Source: Nocardiopsis sp. CC223A
Lineage (GTDB): Bacteria; Actinomycetota; Actinomycetes; Streptosporangiales; Streptosporangiaceae
NCBI RefSeq assembly: GCF_030766825.1
Contig: NZ_JASFDV010000071.1
Span: 1-35,962 of the forward strand
Reading direction: 5' to 3'
DNA: 35,962 nt
Under the pieces are notes generated by a model. That model saw nothing but the letters and a program-made list of their open reading frames with translations, did not search any database and was not told where the DNA came from. The stretch's first letter is position 1. Every line of letters starts with the position of its first letter. A program made the position numbers and the translations under genes. Positions 6,211 to 12,976 of this stretch are shown here, piece by piece.

Positions 6211-7449
6211 ATGACAAGCCTGCGTGAGAAGTACGAGGCCGCGACGCGCGAACTCCAGGCCCCCTTCGCCGTGGTCGACCTGGCCGCCTTCCGCGCCAAC
6301 GCGGCCGCCCTCACCCGCCGCGCGCACGGCAGGCCCATCCGGGTCGCCAGCAAGTCGGTGCGCTGCCGCGAGCTGCTGCGCACCGTGCTGGAGATGCCCG
6401 GCTACGAGGGCGTCATGGCCTTCACCCTGCCCGAGGCGCTCTGGCTCGCCCAGGGCGACCCCGGCGGCCCCGTCGGCCGCGACATCCTGGTCGCCTACCC
6501 CACCACGGACACCGACGCCCTGGAGCGCCTGGCCGCCGACCCCGCCGCTCTGGGCGCCGTCACCCTCATGGTCGACGGCACCGAACACCTGGACCTGGTC
6601 TCCCGGGCCGTGGCCGCCGCCGACCGCGCCGGCGCCCGGCCCTCCGACGCGCCCCCCGTCCGGGTCTGCCTGGACATCGACACCAGCTGGCAGCCGCTCG
6701 GCCCGCGGGTGCGCGTCGGCAGCCTGCGCTCCCCCGTGCGCACCCCCGCCCAGGCCGCCGCCCTGGCCCGCGCCGTGCTGCGCCGCCCGGAACTGCGCCT
6801 GGACGGGATCATGGCCTACGAGGCGCAGATCGCCGGGGTCGGCGACGCCCCGCCCGGGCGCCCCCTCTTCGGCCGCGTGCTGCGCGCCGTCCAGCACCGT
6901 TCCGCCGTCGAGCTCGCCAAACGCCGCGCCGCCATCGTCCGCGCGGTCCGCGAGGTCGCCCCGCTCCGCTTCGTCAACGGCGGCGGTACCGGCAGCCTGC
7001 ACACCACCGGCCGGGAGAAGGCCGTCACCGAGCTCGGCGCCGGGTCGGGCCTGTACCACCCGCACCTGTTCGACTACTACAGCTCCTTCCAGGGCCGCCC
7101 GGCCGCCCTGTTCGCGCTGCCCGTCGTACGCCGCCCCGCGCGGGGCGCGGTCACCGCCCTGGGCGGCGGCTACCCCGCCTCCGGGCCCGCCGACCCCCTG
7201 CGCCTGCCCGTCCCCCACCTGCCGGCCGGGCTGTCCTACAGCGCCAACGAGGGCGCGGGCGAGGTACAAACCCCGCTGCTGGGCGCCGCCGCCGACACCC
7301 TGGAGATCGGCGACCTGGTGTGGATGCGCCACACCAAGGCCGGCGAGCTGTGCGAACGGTTCGACACCCTGCACCTCATCGACTCCGACACCGGGGCCTA
7401 CGTGCGCGCCGTCCCCACCTACCGGGGCGAGGGGCGGGCCTTCCTCTAG
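6211..7449 (+). CDS. PLP-dependent amino acid deaminase/aldolase (alanine-racemase N-domain, D-serine dehydratase-like C-domain)
   Basis: A 412-residue fold-type III PLP enzyme. Lys48 in RVASKSVRC is the likely Schiff-base lysine of the alanine-racemase-type barrel. NGGGTGS (phosphate-binding) and the late WMRHTKAGELCERF motif (His and Cys metal ligands of the DSD1/D-threonine aldolase C-domain) support the family. Relatives cleave D-threonine or dehydrate D-serine; the substrate here is unknown. The ATG at 6211 gives the family-like N-terminus, but GGAGG (6205-6209) is only 1 nt away. An upstream in-frame ATG at 6154 is less likely. It is divergent from purU and closed by a strong hairpin. 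Possible role: D-amino acid catabolism linked to wall turnover (inference). Confidence 0.8.
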   Translation: MTSLREKYEAATRELQAPFAVVDLAAFRANAAALTRRAHGRPIRVASKSVRCRELLRTVLEMPGYEGVMAFTLPEALWLAQGDPGGPVGRDILVAYPTTDTDALERLAADPAALGAVTLMVDGTEHLDLVSRAVAAADRAGARPSDAPPVRVCLDIDTSWQPLGPRVRVGSLRSPVRTPAQAAALARAVLRRPELRLDGIMAYEAQIAGVGDAPPGRPLFGRVLRAVQHRSAVELAKRRAAIVRAVREVAPLRFVNGGGTGSLHTTGREKAVTELGAGSGLYHPHLFDYYSSFQGRPAALFALPVVRRPARGAVTALGGGYPASGPADPLRLPVPHLPAGLSYSANEGAGEVQTPLLGAAADTLEIGDLVWMRHTKAGELCERFDTLHLIDSDTGAYVRAVPTYRGEGRAFL

Positions 7450-7470
7450 GGACGGCCGCCGGGGAACGCC

Positions 7471-7503
7471 GGAGAGGCCCGTGCTCGAAGCACGGGCCCC
7501 TCC
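7471..7503. terminator. Bidirectional terminator hairpin
   Basis: A perfect 10-bp stem, GGCCCGTGCT-CGA-AGCACGGGCC (7476-7498), is flanked by further GGA/TCC pairing. It sits between convergent genes ending at 7449 (+) and 7522 (-). Confidence 0.8.
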
Positions 7504-7521
7504 GCTGTGCGTCCGTCAGGC

Positions 7522-7920
7522 CTACGTGCGCCTGCGCCGCGCGATCACGGCCACCACGCCGACCGCGATCACCGCGCCGACGCCCACCGCGAGGATCACG
7601 GCTTCGGGGGGAAGCCGCCTGCGCGACTGGTAGGTGGTCACGACCTCGTCGTCGCCCTTGAGGAGGATGCTGCCCTCCTCCGGCTCGACCAGGTGGCTCT
7701 CCACCCGCACCGCGCCGCCGCCGACGACCAGGGCCCGCGCCTCGTCCAGGATCCGGCCGCCCGTCTCCTTGGCCTTCGCGACCTGGCGCCGCGCGATGTT
7801 CGCGGGCCTGGCCGAGACCACCAACTCGTCGATGGTCTCGGCGAGTCGCCGCTGCTCGCGGTTGATCTCGGCCTCTATCTCGGCCGGGGTCCGGCGCGGT
7901 TCGGTATCGCCTTCCGCCAT
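7522..7920 (-). CDS. DUF3618 domain-containing membrane protein
   Basis: A 132-residue protein with the DUF3618 signature near the start (RTPAEIEAEINREQRRLAET IDELV split by a predicted helix), then a linker and one C-terminal transmembrane span (AVILAVGVGAVIAVGVVAVIA) followed by basic RRRRT. The family is confined mostly to actinobacteria and has unknown function. ATG 7938 overlaps the stop of the upstream gene (ATGA), while ATG 7920 has GAGAGGCGG about 5-8 nt before it. I prefer 7920; either way translation is coupled to the phosphatidyltransferase gene. Confidence 0.8.
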   Translation of the reverse strand: MAEGDTEPRRTPAEIEAEINREQRRLAETIDELVVSARPANIARRQVAKAKETGGRILDEARALVVGGGAVRVESHLVEPEEGSILLKGDDEVVTTYQSRRRLPPEAVILAVGVGAVIAVGVVAVIARRRRT

Positions 7921-7934
7921 CTGGGCCGCCTCTC

Positions 7935-9059
7935 TCATGAGCGCAAGGTCGTGTGAGATCCGGTGTCCGAGCCGGTGTCCCGGCCCTCGTCCTCCGCGCC
8001 GTCGGACGGACCGGAGAATCTCAGCGCGCCGTCGATTCCGTCGACCACACGGAAGAAGTCCCGTGTGGACAACCACAGTTTATAGATGATGGCGATCTCG
8101 AACGCGAGGAGCAAAACACCCGCCACCGCGGTGATCCAGCCGATAGCGGACGGGACGCCCGTCAGCGCGGCCACCACCGGGGCGACCACGAACACCGCCA
8201 CCTGGAACTCGATGCCGCTGACCAGGTGGGTGCGCACCCGGCGCGCGTTGAGCGCCGACCAGAACCGCTGGTACCAGGGGAACCGCGTGCGGAACTCCTG
8301 GTGCAGGTCCACCTTGGGCAGGGTCAGGTCCGGCTGCTTGCCGGCCGTGCGCCGGTTGCGGTTCTCCCGTTCGGTCTGGGTGCGCAGGATGTCCTCCAGC
8401 ACCGAGATGCCGTGCCGCAGCACCGCCTGCTCGCCGCCGTCGCTCATGGTGCGCCCGCCCGCACCGGTCGCCGCGGAGGTGTCGTCCTCGTCCGGGCCCA
8501 GCATCGACAGGGTCGCCCGCGCCCGCTCCAGCGCCGCCGCCAGGTGCGAGCGCATCTCCCGGCGCACCTTGTACACCTGGAGCGCGTTGAGGTAGCGCAG
8601 CATGTCCAGGAACACCACGGCCAGGGCCAGCCACACGAACCACACCGGGTCCGCGGCCGGGTCGGCCTCCTCGGCCACCACGTACTGGCCGCCCATCAGG
8701 GCCACCACGCACACCAGCACCCGGAACCGGTCGGTCACGTAGTCCACCCAGGCGCCGAACACCGACTCGGTGCCGGTCAGCCGGGCCAGCTTGCCGTCCA
8801 TGCAGTCCACCAGGAACGACAGGTAGTACAGGACCGCGCCCAGCAGCAGGAACTCCCGGTAGCCCAGGGCGAAGCACACCGCCGCGCCCAGGCCGAGGAA
8901 GAGCGCCAGCACCGTCAGCTGGTTGGGGGTGACGGAGGTACGGTTGGCGACCGGCCGCACCAGGCGGACCGCGATCGGGTCCACGAGGTACACCGTCCAC
9001 CAGGAATCGCGCTCCTTGAGCGTGCGTTCCCTGACCTCGTCGAGCGTGAATGCAGGCAT
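7935..9059 (-). CDS. CDP-alcohol phosphatidyltransferase family membrane protein
   Basis: Transfers a phosphatidyl or similar group from a CDP-linked donor to an alcohol in the membrane. The full class motif is present: DG-xx-AR-x8-G-xxx-D-xxx-D starting at DGKLAR and ending in WVDYVTD, within a cluster of hydrophobic helices (LTVLALFLGLGAAVCFALGY, LLLGAVLYYLSFLVDCM). At 374 residues it is longer than PgsA/PssA (about 200). An inserted charged cytoplasmic region (roughly residues 160-280, with KVRREMRSHLAAALERARATL) precedes two last membrane spans. The acceptor cannot be inferred. ATG 9059 has a distant GGGAG; upstream in-frame sequence is low-complexity and not family-like. It overlaps the DUF3618 gene. 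Confidence 0.85.
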   Translation of the reverse strand: MPAFTLDEVRERTLKERDSWWTVYLVDPIAVRLVRPVANRTSVTPNQLTVLALFLGLGAAVCFALGYREFLLLGAVLYYLSFLVDCMDGKLARLTGTESVFGAWVDYVTDRFRVLVCVVALMGGQYVVAEEADPAADPVWFVWLALAVVFLDMLRYLNALQVYKVRREMRSHLAAALERARATLSMLGPDEDDTSAATGAGGRTMSDGGEQAVLRHGISVLEDILRTQTERENRNRRTAGKQPDLTLPKVDLHQEFRTRFPWYQRFWSALNARRVRTHLVSGIEFQVAVFVVAPVVAALTGVPSAIGWITAVAGVLLLAFEIAIIYKLWLSTRDFFRVVDGIDGALRFSGPSDGAEDEGRDTGSDTGSHTTLRS

Positions 9060-9264
9060 CGGTGCCGAGACTCCCAACCGACCAATCGTGAAGTGCGTCA
9101 ACAATAGGTGATCGAACCGCCGCCCGATCCCAAAGCGTACGAACCGAACCGGAATCGCAACCGAAGCACGGGACTCCGGCACCCCCGCCGCCACCGGGTC
9201 GTTAGTGTTGTCGGCGAGGACGACCGGGGCCGCACCGGCGCCCGGCGACAGAGAGGAATCCCAC

Positions 9265-9747
9265 GTGAGCGACCCCATCCGGCTGGAGCCCGGTGACCAG
9301 GCGCCCGACTTCACCCTGGAGGACGCCGACGGCGAGTCCGTGACGCTGAGCGAGGTCCTGGCCCGGACCGGCAAGAGCGTCGTGCTCTACTTCTACCCCG
9401 CCGCCATGACCCCCGGCTGCACCACCGAGGCCTGCGACTTCCGCGACAACCTCCGCGACTTCGACGCCGCGGGCTTCACCGTCATCGGCGTGTCCCCCGA
9501 CACCACCGCGAAGCTGGCGAAGTTCCGCGACCAGGAGGGCCTGACCTTCACCCTCGTCGGCGACCCCGGCAAGGACACCCTGCGGGCCTACGGCGCCTTC
9601 GGGGAGAAGAAGAACTACGGCCGCCTCGTCCAGGGCGTCATCCGCTCCACGGTGATCGTCGGCGCCGACGGCAGGGTCGCCAAGGCCTTCTACAACGTGA
9701 AGGCGACCGGCCACGTCGCCCGCGTCAAGAAGGAGCTGGGCGTCTGA
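9265..9747 (+). CDS. bcp: Thioredoxin-dependent thiol peroxidase (Bcp/PrxQ type)
   Basis: A 160-residue peroxiredoxin reducing H2O2 and organic peroxides in the cytoplasm with thioredoxin as donor. The active-site stretch YPAAMTPGCTTEACDF holds peroxidatic Cys52 and resolving Cys57, the five-residue spacing of atypical 2-Cys Bcp enzymes. The fold elements APDFTLEDADG and GVIRSTVIVGADG are present. GTG 9265 is preceded by AGAGAGGAA at good distance. The frame runs 60 nt further 5' to an ATG, but that part is unconserved. It is monocistronic, divergent from the phosphatidyltransferase gene, with a hairpin downstream. Confidence 0.95.
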   Translation: MSDPIRLEPGDQAPDFTLEDADGESVTLSEVLARTGKSVVLYFYPAAMTPGCTTEACDFRDNLRDFDAAGFTVIGVSPDTTAKLAKFRDQEGLTFTLVGDPGKDTLRAYGAFGEKKNYGRLVQGVIRSTVIVGADGRVAKAFYNVKATGHVARVKKELGV

Positions 9748-9772
9748 CCCGCTCCTCGGACCCGCCCGGCTC

Positions 9773-9798
9773 CCGGGCCGCGGGGTCCCGCGGCCCGG
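9773..9798 (+). terminator. Terminator hairpin after bcp
   Basis: Perfect 12-bp arms (9773-9784 with 9787-9798) flank GT; the top pairs must open to form a loop. There is no T-run, as is usual in GC-rich actinomycetes. It lies 25 bp past the bcp stop. Confidence 0.65.
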
Positions 9799-9823
9799 CG
9801 GCCGGAACTCCTCCCGGTCCCGG

Positions 9824-9829
9824 TACAGT
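9824..9829 (+). promoter_or_regulatory. Candidate -10 element of the tRNA gene
   Basis: TACAGT (5 of 6 to TATAAT-like elements if C is tolerated) ends 20 bp before the tRNA. A recognisable -35 hexamer is not seen at 16-18 bp. Confidence 0.4.
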
Positions 9830-9849
9830 TGTCCCCACGGGCACGCCCG

Positions 9850-9924
9850 GGGGCCGTAGTCCAATTGGCAGGAGACGCCAGCTTTAGGTGCTGTACAGTG
9901 CGGGTTCGAGTCCCGCCGGCCCCA
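9850..9924 (+). tRNA. tRNA-Leu (anticodon TAG) with short variable region
   Basis: A 75-nt cloverleaf. The acceptor GGGGCCG (9850-9856) pairs with CGGCCCC (9917-9923), with discriminator A9924 and no encoded CCA. The D-arm has GTC/GAC stem and a loop containing AATTGGCAGG. The anticodon stem is CCAGC (9878-9882) against GCTGT (9890-9894), four pairs plus one C-U mismatch, with loop TTTAGGT giving anticodon TAG at 9885-9887. The T-arm GCGGG-TTCGAGT-CCCGC is perfect. The anticodon reads CUA (Leu), but the variable region is only 5 nt (9895-9899), whereas normal bacterial tRNA-Leu is class II with a long arm. Identity is therefore less secure than the presence of a tRNA. Confidence 0.8.
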
Positions 9925-9948
9925 CTCGACTCCGGGACACCCCCGCTC

Positions 9949-9965
9949 GGGGGCCTGCGGCCCCC
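9949..9965. terminator. Hairpin between the tRNA and the convergent kinase gene
   Basis: GGGGGCC-TGC-GGCCCCC, a 7-bp stem with 3-nt loop, 25 bp after the tRNA and about 70 bp after the stop of the minus-strand kinase gene. It could end either transcript. Confidence 0.5.
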
Positions 9966-10034
9966 TCGCCGGGTCGCCTCGTCGCCCCCTCCCGGGGGCG
10001 GACCCCCGCCCGGGTGCCTTCCGCGCCCGGCCGG

Positions 10035-11336
10035 TCAGCGGCCCAGCAGGGCCCACAGGACGATCGCCAGCAGCACCAGCACGCCCACCGCCACCGCGAT
10101 GATCCGTGCCGACGCGCCCGCACCGGACTTGTCGGCGTGCCGTCCCGGGTTGGTGAGCCCCAGGGTGTCGGTGGACTCGCGCAGCGAGGCCACGAACGCG
10201 CTCATCGCCTCCGGGCTGTTGCGCAGCCGGTCGCTGATGTTCTCGGCCAGTACCCGGCCGCCCGCCTTGAAGTGCTCCCGGGCCGACTCGCGCTGTTCGG
10301 GAACCGCGGTACCCGCCGCCCCGTCGCCCTCGGCGCTCCGCCCGGACGCCTCCGGCTCCCCGGGTTCCCCGGCCGCCCCGGACCTGTCGGCGCGCGCACC
10401 CGCCTCGGTGCTCCACGGGGCCAGCGCCGCGATGCGCAGCATCTTGGCGGCGTTGTCCGCGGTCAGCCGCTCACCGGCCTCCACCTTGAGCAGCCCGGCC
10501 AGCGCCGGCGCCAGCGGGCCCGCCTTCGCCGCCGTCGCGGGCTCCTCCAGCGGCTCCTGGCGCAGGATCTTGATGTAGCCCTTGCGGTCGTAGGGCGGGT
10601 ACCCCTCCACCGCCGCGTACAGGGTGGCGCCCAGCGACCACAGGTCCGACGCCGGGCCCACCGGGCCCGCCTTGGCCCGCTCCGGCGACAGGTACGCCGG
10701 GGAGCCCACGATGCGGCCGGACTCGCTGAGCGCGGACTCGCCGTTCCACGCCGCCAGGCCGAAGTCGGTGAGCACCACGCGGCCGCCGCTGGTGATCATC
10801 ACGTTGCCGGGCTTGACGTCGCGGTGCACGATGCCCTCGTTGTGCGCGACCTTCAGGGCGTCGATGAGCTGTAGCCCGATCTCGGCCACCCGCTGGTAGG
10901 GCAGCGGGCCGCCGACGTCGATGATCTCCTCCAGGGTGGAGGCCTCCAGCAGCTCCATGACGATCCACGGGCGGTCGTCCTCGTCGACCACGTCGAGCAC
11001 CGTGATGAGGCTGGGGTGGCTCAGCCGCCCGGCCACGCGGGCCTCGCGGGTGGTGCGCTGGAGCAGGGACTCGCGGTCGGACCGGCTCAGGGATTCGGGC
11101 AGGCGCAGCTCCTTGACCGCGACCTCGCGGTCGATCACCAGGTCGACGGCGCGCCAAACGGTCCCCACGCCGCCCCGGGCGATCTCCGAGACCAGCTGGT
11201 AGCGCCCCTTCAGCAGGCGGCCCTCAGGCACGGGGGCGGCCACCGGGGTCTCCTGCGGGCGCTCGGAACCGGGCGCCGGCCCGGGGCGCTGCGTGTGGGG
11301 GTTGTCTAGGGAGGACACTGTTATCCACGGGTCCAT
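10035..11336 (-). CDS. Serine/threonine protein kinase, tail-anchored
   Basis: A Hanks-type (PknB-like) kinase of 433 residues. Visible are the Gly loop (IARGGVGTVW), Lys in VAVKEL, helix-C Glu (TREARVAG), catalytic loop IVHRDVKPGNVMI, DFG in LTDFGLAAW, and the activation-segment end GSPAYLSPERA. The kinase domain (about 45-300) is followed by a Glu/Ala/Gly-rich linker and a single transmembrane span at the extreme C-terminus (about 409-430, IIAVAVGVLVLLAIVLWALL) with only GR after it. There is no extracellular sensor domain (no PASTA), so signal input must be cytoplasmic or through a partner. The ATG at 11336 is the longest start. GTG 11318 is an alternative, coupled to a tiny upstream reading frame. 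Confidence 0.9.
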   Translation of the reverse strand: MDPWITVSSLDNPHTQRPGPAPGSERPQETPVAAPVPEGRLLKGRYQLVSEIARGGVGTVWRAVDLVIDREVAVKELRLPESLSRSDRESLLQRTTREARVAGRLSHPSLITVLDVVDEDDRPWIVMELLEASTLEEIIDVGGPLPYQRVAEIGLQLIDALKVAHNEGIVHRDVKPGNVMITSGGRVVLTDFGLAAWNGESALSESGRIVGSPAYLSPERAKAGPVGPASDLWSLGATLYAAVEGYPPYDRKGYIKILRQEPLEEPATAAKAGPLAPALAGLLKVEAGERLTADNAAKMLRIAALAPWSTEAGARADRSGAAGEPGEPEASGRSAEGDGAAGTAVPEQRESAREHFKAGGRVLAENISDRLRNSPEAMSAFVASLRESTDTLGLTNPGRHADKSGAGASARIIAVAVGVLVLLAIVLWALLGR

Positions 11337-11347
11337 TCACCGGCCAT
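11321..11347 (-). CDS. Possible 8-codon leader peptide (uORF) before the kinase
   Basis: ATG-GCC-GGT-GAA-TGG-ACC-CGT-GGA-TAA (MAGEWTRG) has the best ribosome site of the region, AGGAGG five bases upstream. It overlaps the kinase ATG in another frame and stops two bases before the alternative kinase GTG (11318). It may couple translation or be an accident of sequence. Confidence 0.35.
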   Translation of the reverse strand: MAGEWTRG

Positions 11348-11404
11348 GGTGGCCTCCTGTGGAGCATTGCGGTCACCGTCACCACGTAGGTGCACGGATC
11401 ACTC

Positions 11405-11410
11405 GTTATA
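11405..11410 (-). promoter_or_regulatory. Candidate extended -10 promoter of the kinase gene
   Basis: On the minus strand TGCTGGTATAAC contains a TATAAC -10 hexamer, 69 bp upstream of the ATG. No good -35 is visible at 17 bp (TCAGGG). Confidence 0.4.
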
Positions 11411-11543
11411 CCAGCAGGACGTCGCAGCCCTGACGGACGTTGCCATAACACCGGCACATAGGTTCGCTTTCGTTATGTCCGGGGAACGCGAACACATGCA
11501 CCGTCGACCCCTCCTTTACCCGTCCCGGGTGGGAGGGGTCCAC

Positions 11544-11566
11544 GTCCGGGTGGGACGCACCCGGAC
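11544..11566 (-). terminator. Terminator hairpin after the M16 peptidase pair
   Basis: GTCCGGGTG-GGACG-CACCCGGAC, a perfect 9-bp stem with 5-nt loop, begins 28 bp past the stop of the second peptidase gene on the minus strand. A few T residues follow within 30 bp. Confidence 0.65.
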
Positions 11567-11594
11567 GCGGATCGGTTCACTCCGGTCCCGGGTT

Positions 11595-12941
11595 TCACAC
11601 CCAGAGTTCGTCGGGGGTGCGCACCTCGACCGGGCCGACCCCGATCCCGGTGAGCGGGGAGCGCAGCCGCTCGGCGTCGCCGACGACGATCACCACGGCC
11701 TCCTCGGGGTGCAGGTACTCGACCGCGGCCGAGTCCAGGTCCTTCTTGGTGAGCCGCTCGTACCCGGCCCGGACACTGTCCACGTGGTCGTCGGGCAGGT
11801 CGTGGACGACCATGTCCACCAGGGCCCCGGCCATCGAGCGGGCGGTGGAGTAGGTCACCGGCAGGCCGACCGTGTTGGCGTCGCGCACCGCGGTCAGCTC
11901 CTCCTCGGTGACCCCGCCCTCGCGGAGCTTCGCCACCTGTTCCAGGGAGGAGGTGATGGAGTGCGCGGTGGTGTCCGCCTCCACCTGGGCGGACATGAAG
12001 AACACCCCGCTGTCGCGGCGCAGGTCGAACCGCGACCCGGCACCGTAGGTGTAGCCCAGGCGCTCGCGCAGCTCCAGGTTGAGCCGGGAGGTGAACATGC
12101 CGCCCAGCACCTCGCCGACGCCCTCGGCGCGGGGCAGGTCCACCTGCGAGCGCGAGGGCGCCCGGTGCGCGATGACCAGGGCCGACTGCACCGACCCGGG
12201 GCGGTCGACGATGAGCACGCGGGGCAGTTCCCCGGGCGGCGGGGCGGGCTCGGTGATGACCCGCGCGGGCGCGGGGGCGGTGTCCCCGAACACGGTCTTG
12301 CCCAGCTCGACCAGGTCCACGCCGCTCAGGTCGCCGACCACCACGAGGGTGCCCGCGACGGAGGCCAGGGTGTCGGCGTGGTAGGCCGCGACGGTCTCGG
12401 GGGTGATGTCGGCCAGCTTGACCGGGCCGCCGGCCAGCGGAGTGGCGTAGCGGCCGGTGAACAGCTGCCCGCCGAGGCTGCGCATGGCCAGGGTGCTCGC
12501 GGTGGCGGCCTCCAGCCAGAAGCGCTCCAGCAGCTGCTCGCGGCGGCGGACGATGTCGTCGGGGTTCAGCGCGGGGCGGCGCACCGCGTCGGCGAAGAGC
12601 CGGACCGCCTCGTCCAGGCGGCCCACGGGGACGTCCACCCCGGTGATGAACCCGTCCCAGTTGATGCGGGACACCCACTCGGCGCCGTGCCGCTCCAGGG
12701 CGGGGGCCAGGGAGCTGTTGCCGTCGGGGCCGTCCTCCAGCACCTCGCTGGTCAGTGCGCCCACGCCCATGGCGTCGAGCGGCTCGACCGCGCCGCCGTA
12801 GGGGTGCACCAGCCGCACGGAGGCGAGGTACTGGCCGGGGACGTCGATCGCGACGACCGTGCCGCCGTCGACGGTGATCCGCTCAGGCCGGGGAAAAGTG
12901 TAGGAGGCCGGAGTACCGAGGTCCGGGCGGTTCTGCGACAT
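11595..12941 (-). CDS. M16 family peptidase-like protein lacking the zinc motif
   Basis: 448 residues with the two-domain M16 (pitrilysin/MPP) fold. The N-half has VRLVHPYGGAVEPLDAMGVG where an active enzyme would carry HxxEH, so the zinc-binding and catalytic residues are absent. The C-half keeps the M16 closing features (GGMFTSRLNLELRERLGYTYG, the R..Y motif region that contacts substrate). This matches the non-catalytic subunit of two-chain M16 enzymes, comparable to alpha-MPP. It lies 35 bp downstream of the catalytic gene on the same strand, so the two products probably form a heterodimer. ATG 12941 gives MSQNRPDLG; the ribosome site (GAAAGAG) is weak. Confidence 0.9.
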   Translation of the reverse strand: MSQNRPDLGTPASYTFPRPERITVDGGTVVAIDVPGQYLASVRLVHPYGGAVEPLDAMGVGALTSEVLEDGPDGNSSLAPALERHGAEWVSRINWDGFITGVDVPVGRLDEAVRLFADAVRRPALNPDDIVRRREQLLERFWLEAATASTLAMRSLGGQLFTGRYATPLAGGPVKLADITPETVAAYHADTLASVAGTLVVVGDLSGVDLVELGKTVFGDTAPAPARVITEPAPPPGELPRVLIVDRPGSVQSALVIAHRAPSRSQVDLPRAEGVGEVLGGMFTSRLNLELRERLGYTYGAGSRFDLRRDSGVFFMSAQVEADTTAHSITSSLEQVAKLREGGVTEEELTAVRDANTVGLPVTYSTARSMAGALVDMVVHDLPDDHVDSVRAGYERLTKKDLDSAAVEYLHPEEAVVIVVGDAERLRSPLTGIGVGPVEVRTPDELWV

Positions 12942-12976
12942 GCTCAACGACTCTTTCTGTGGTGGCTCGGCGGGAC

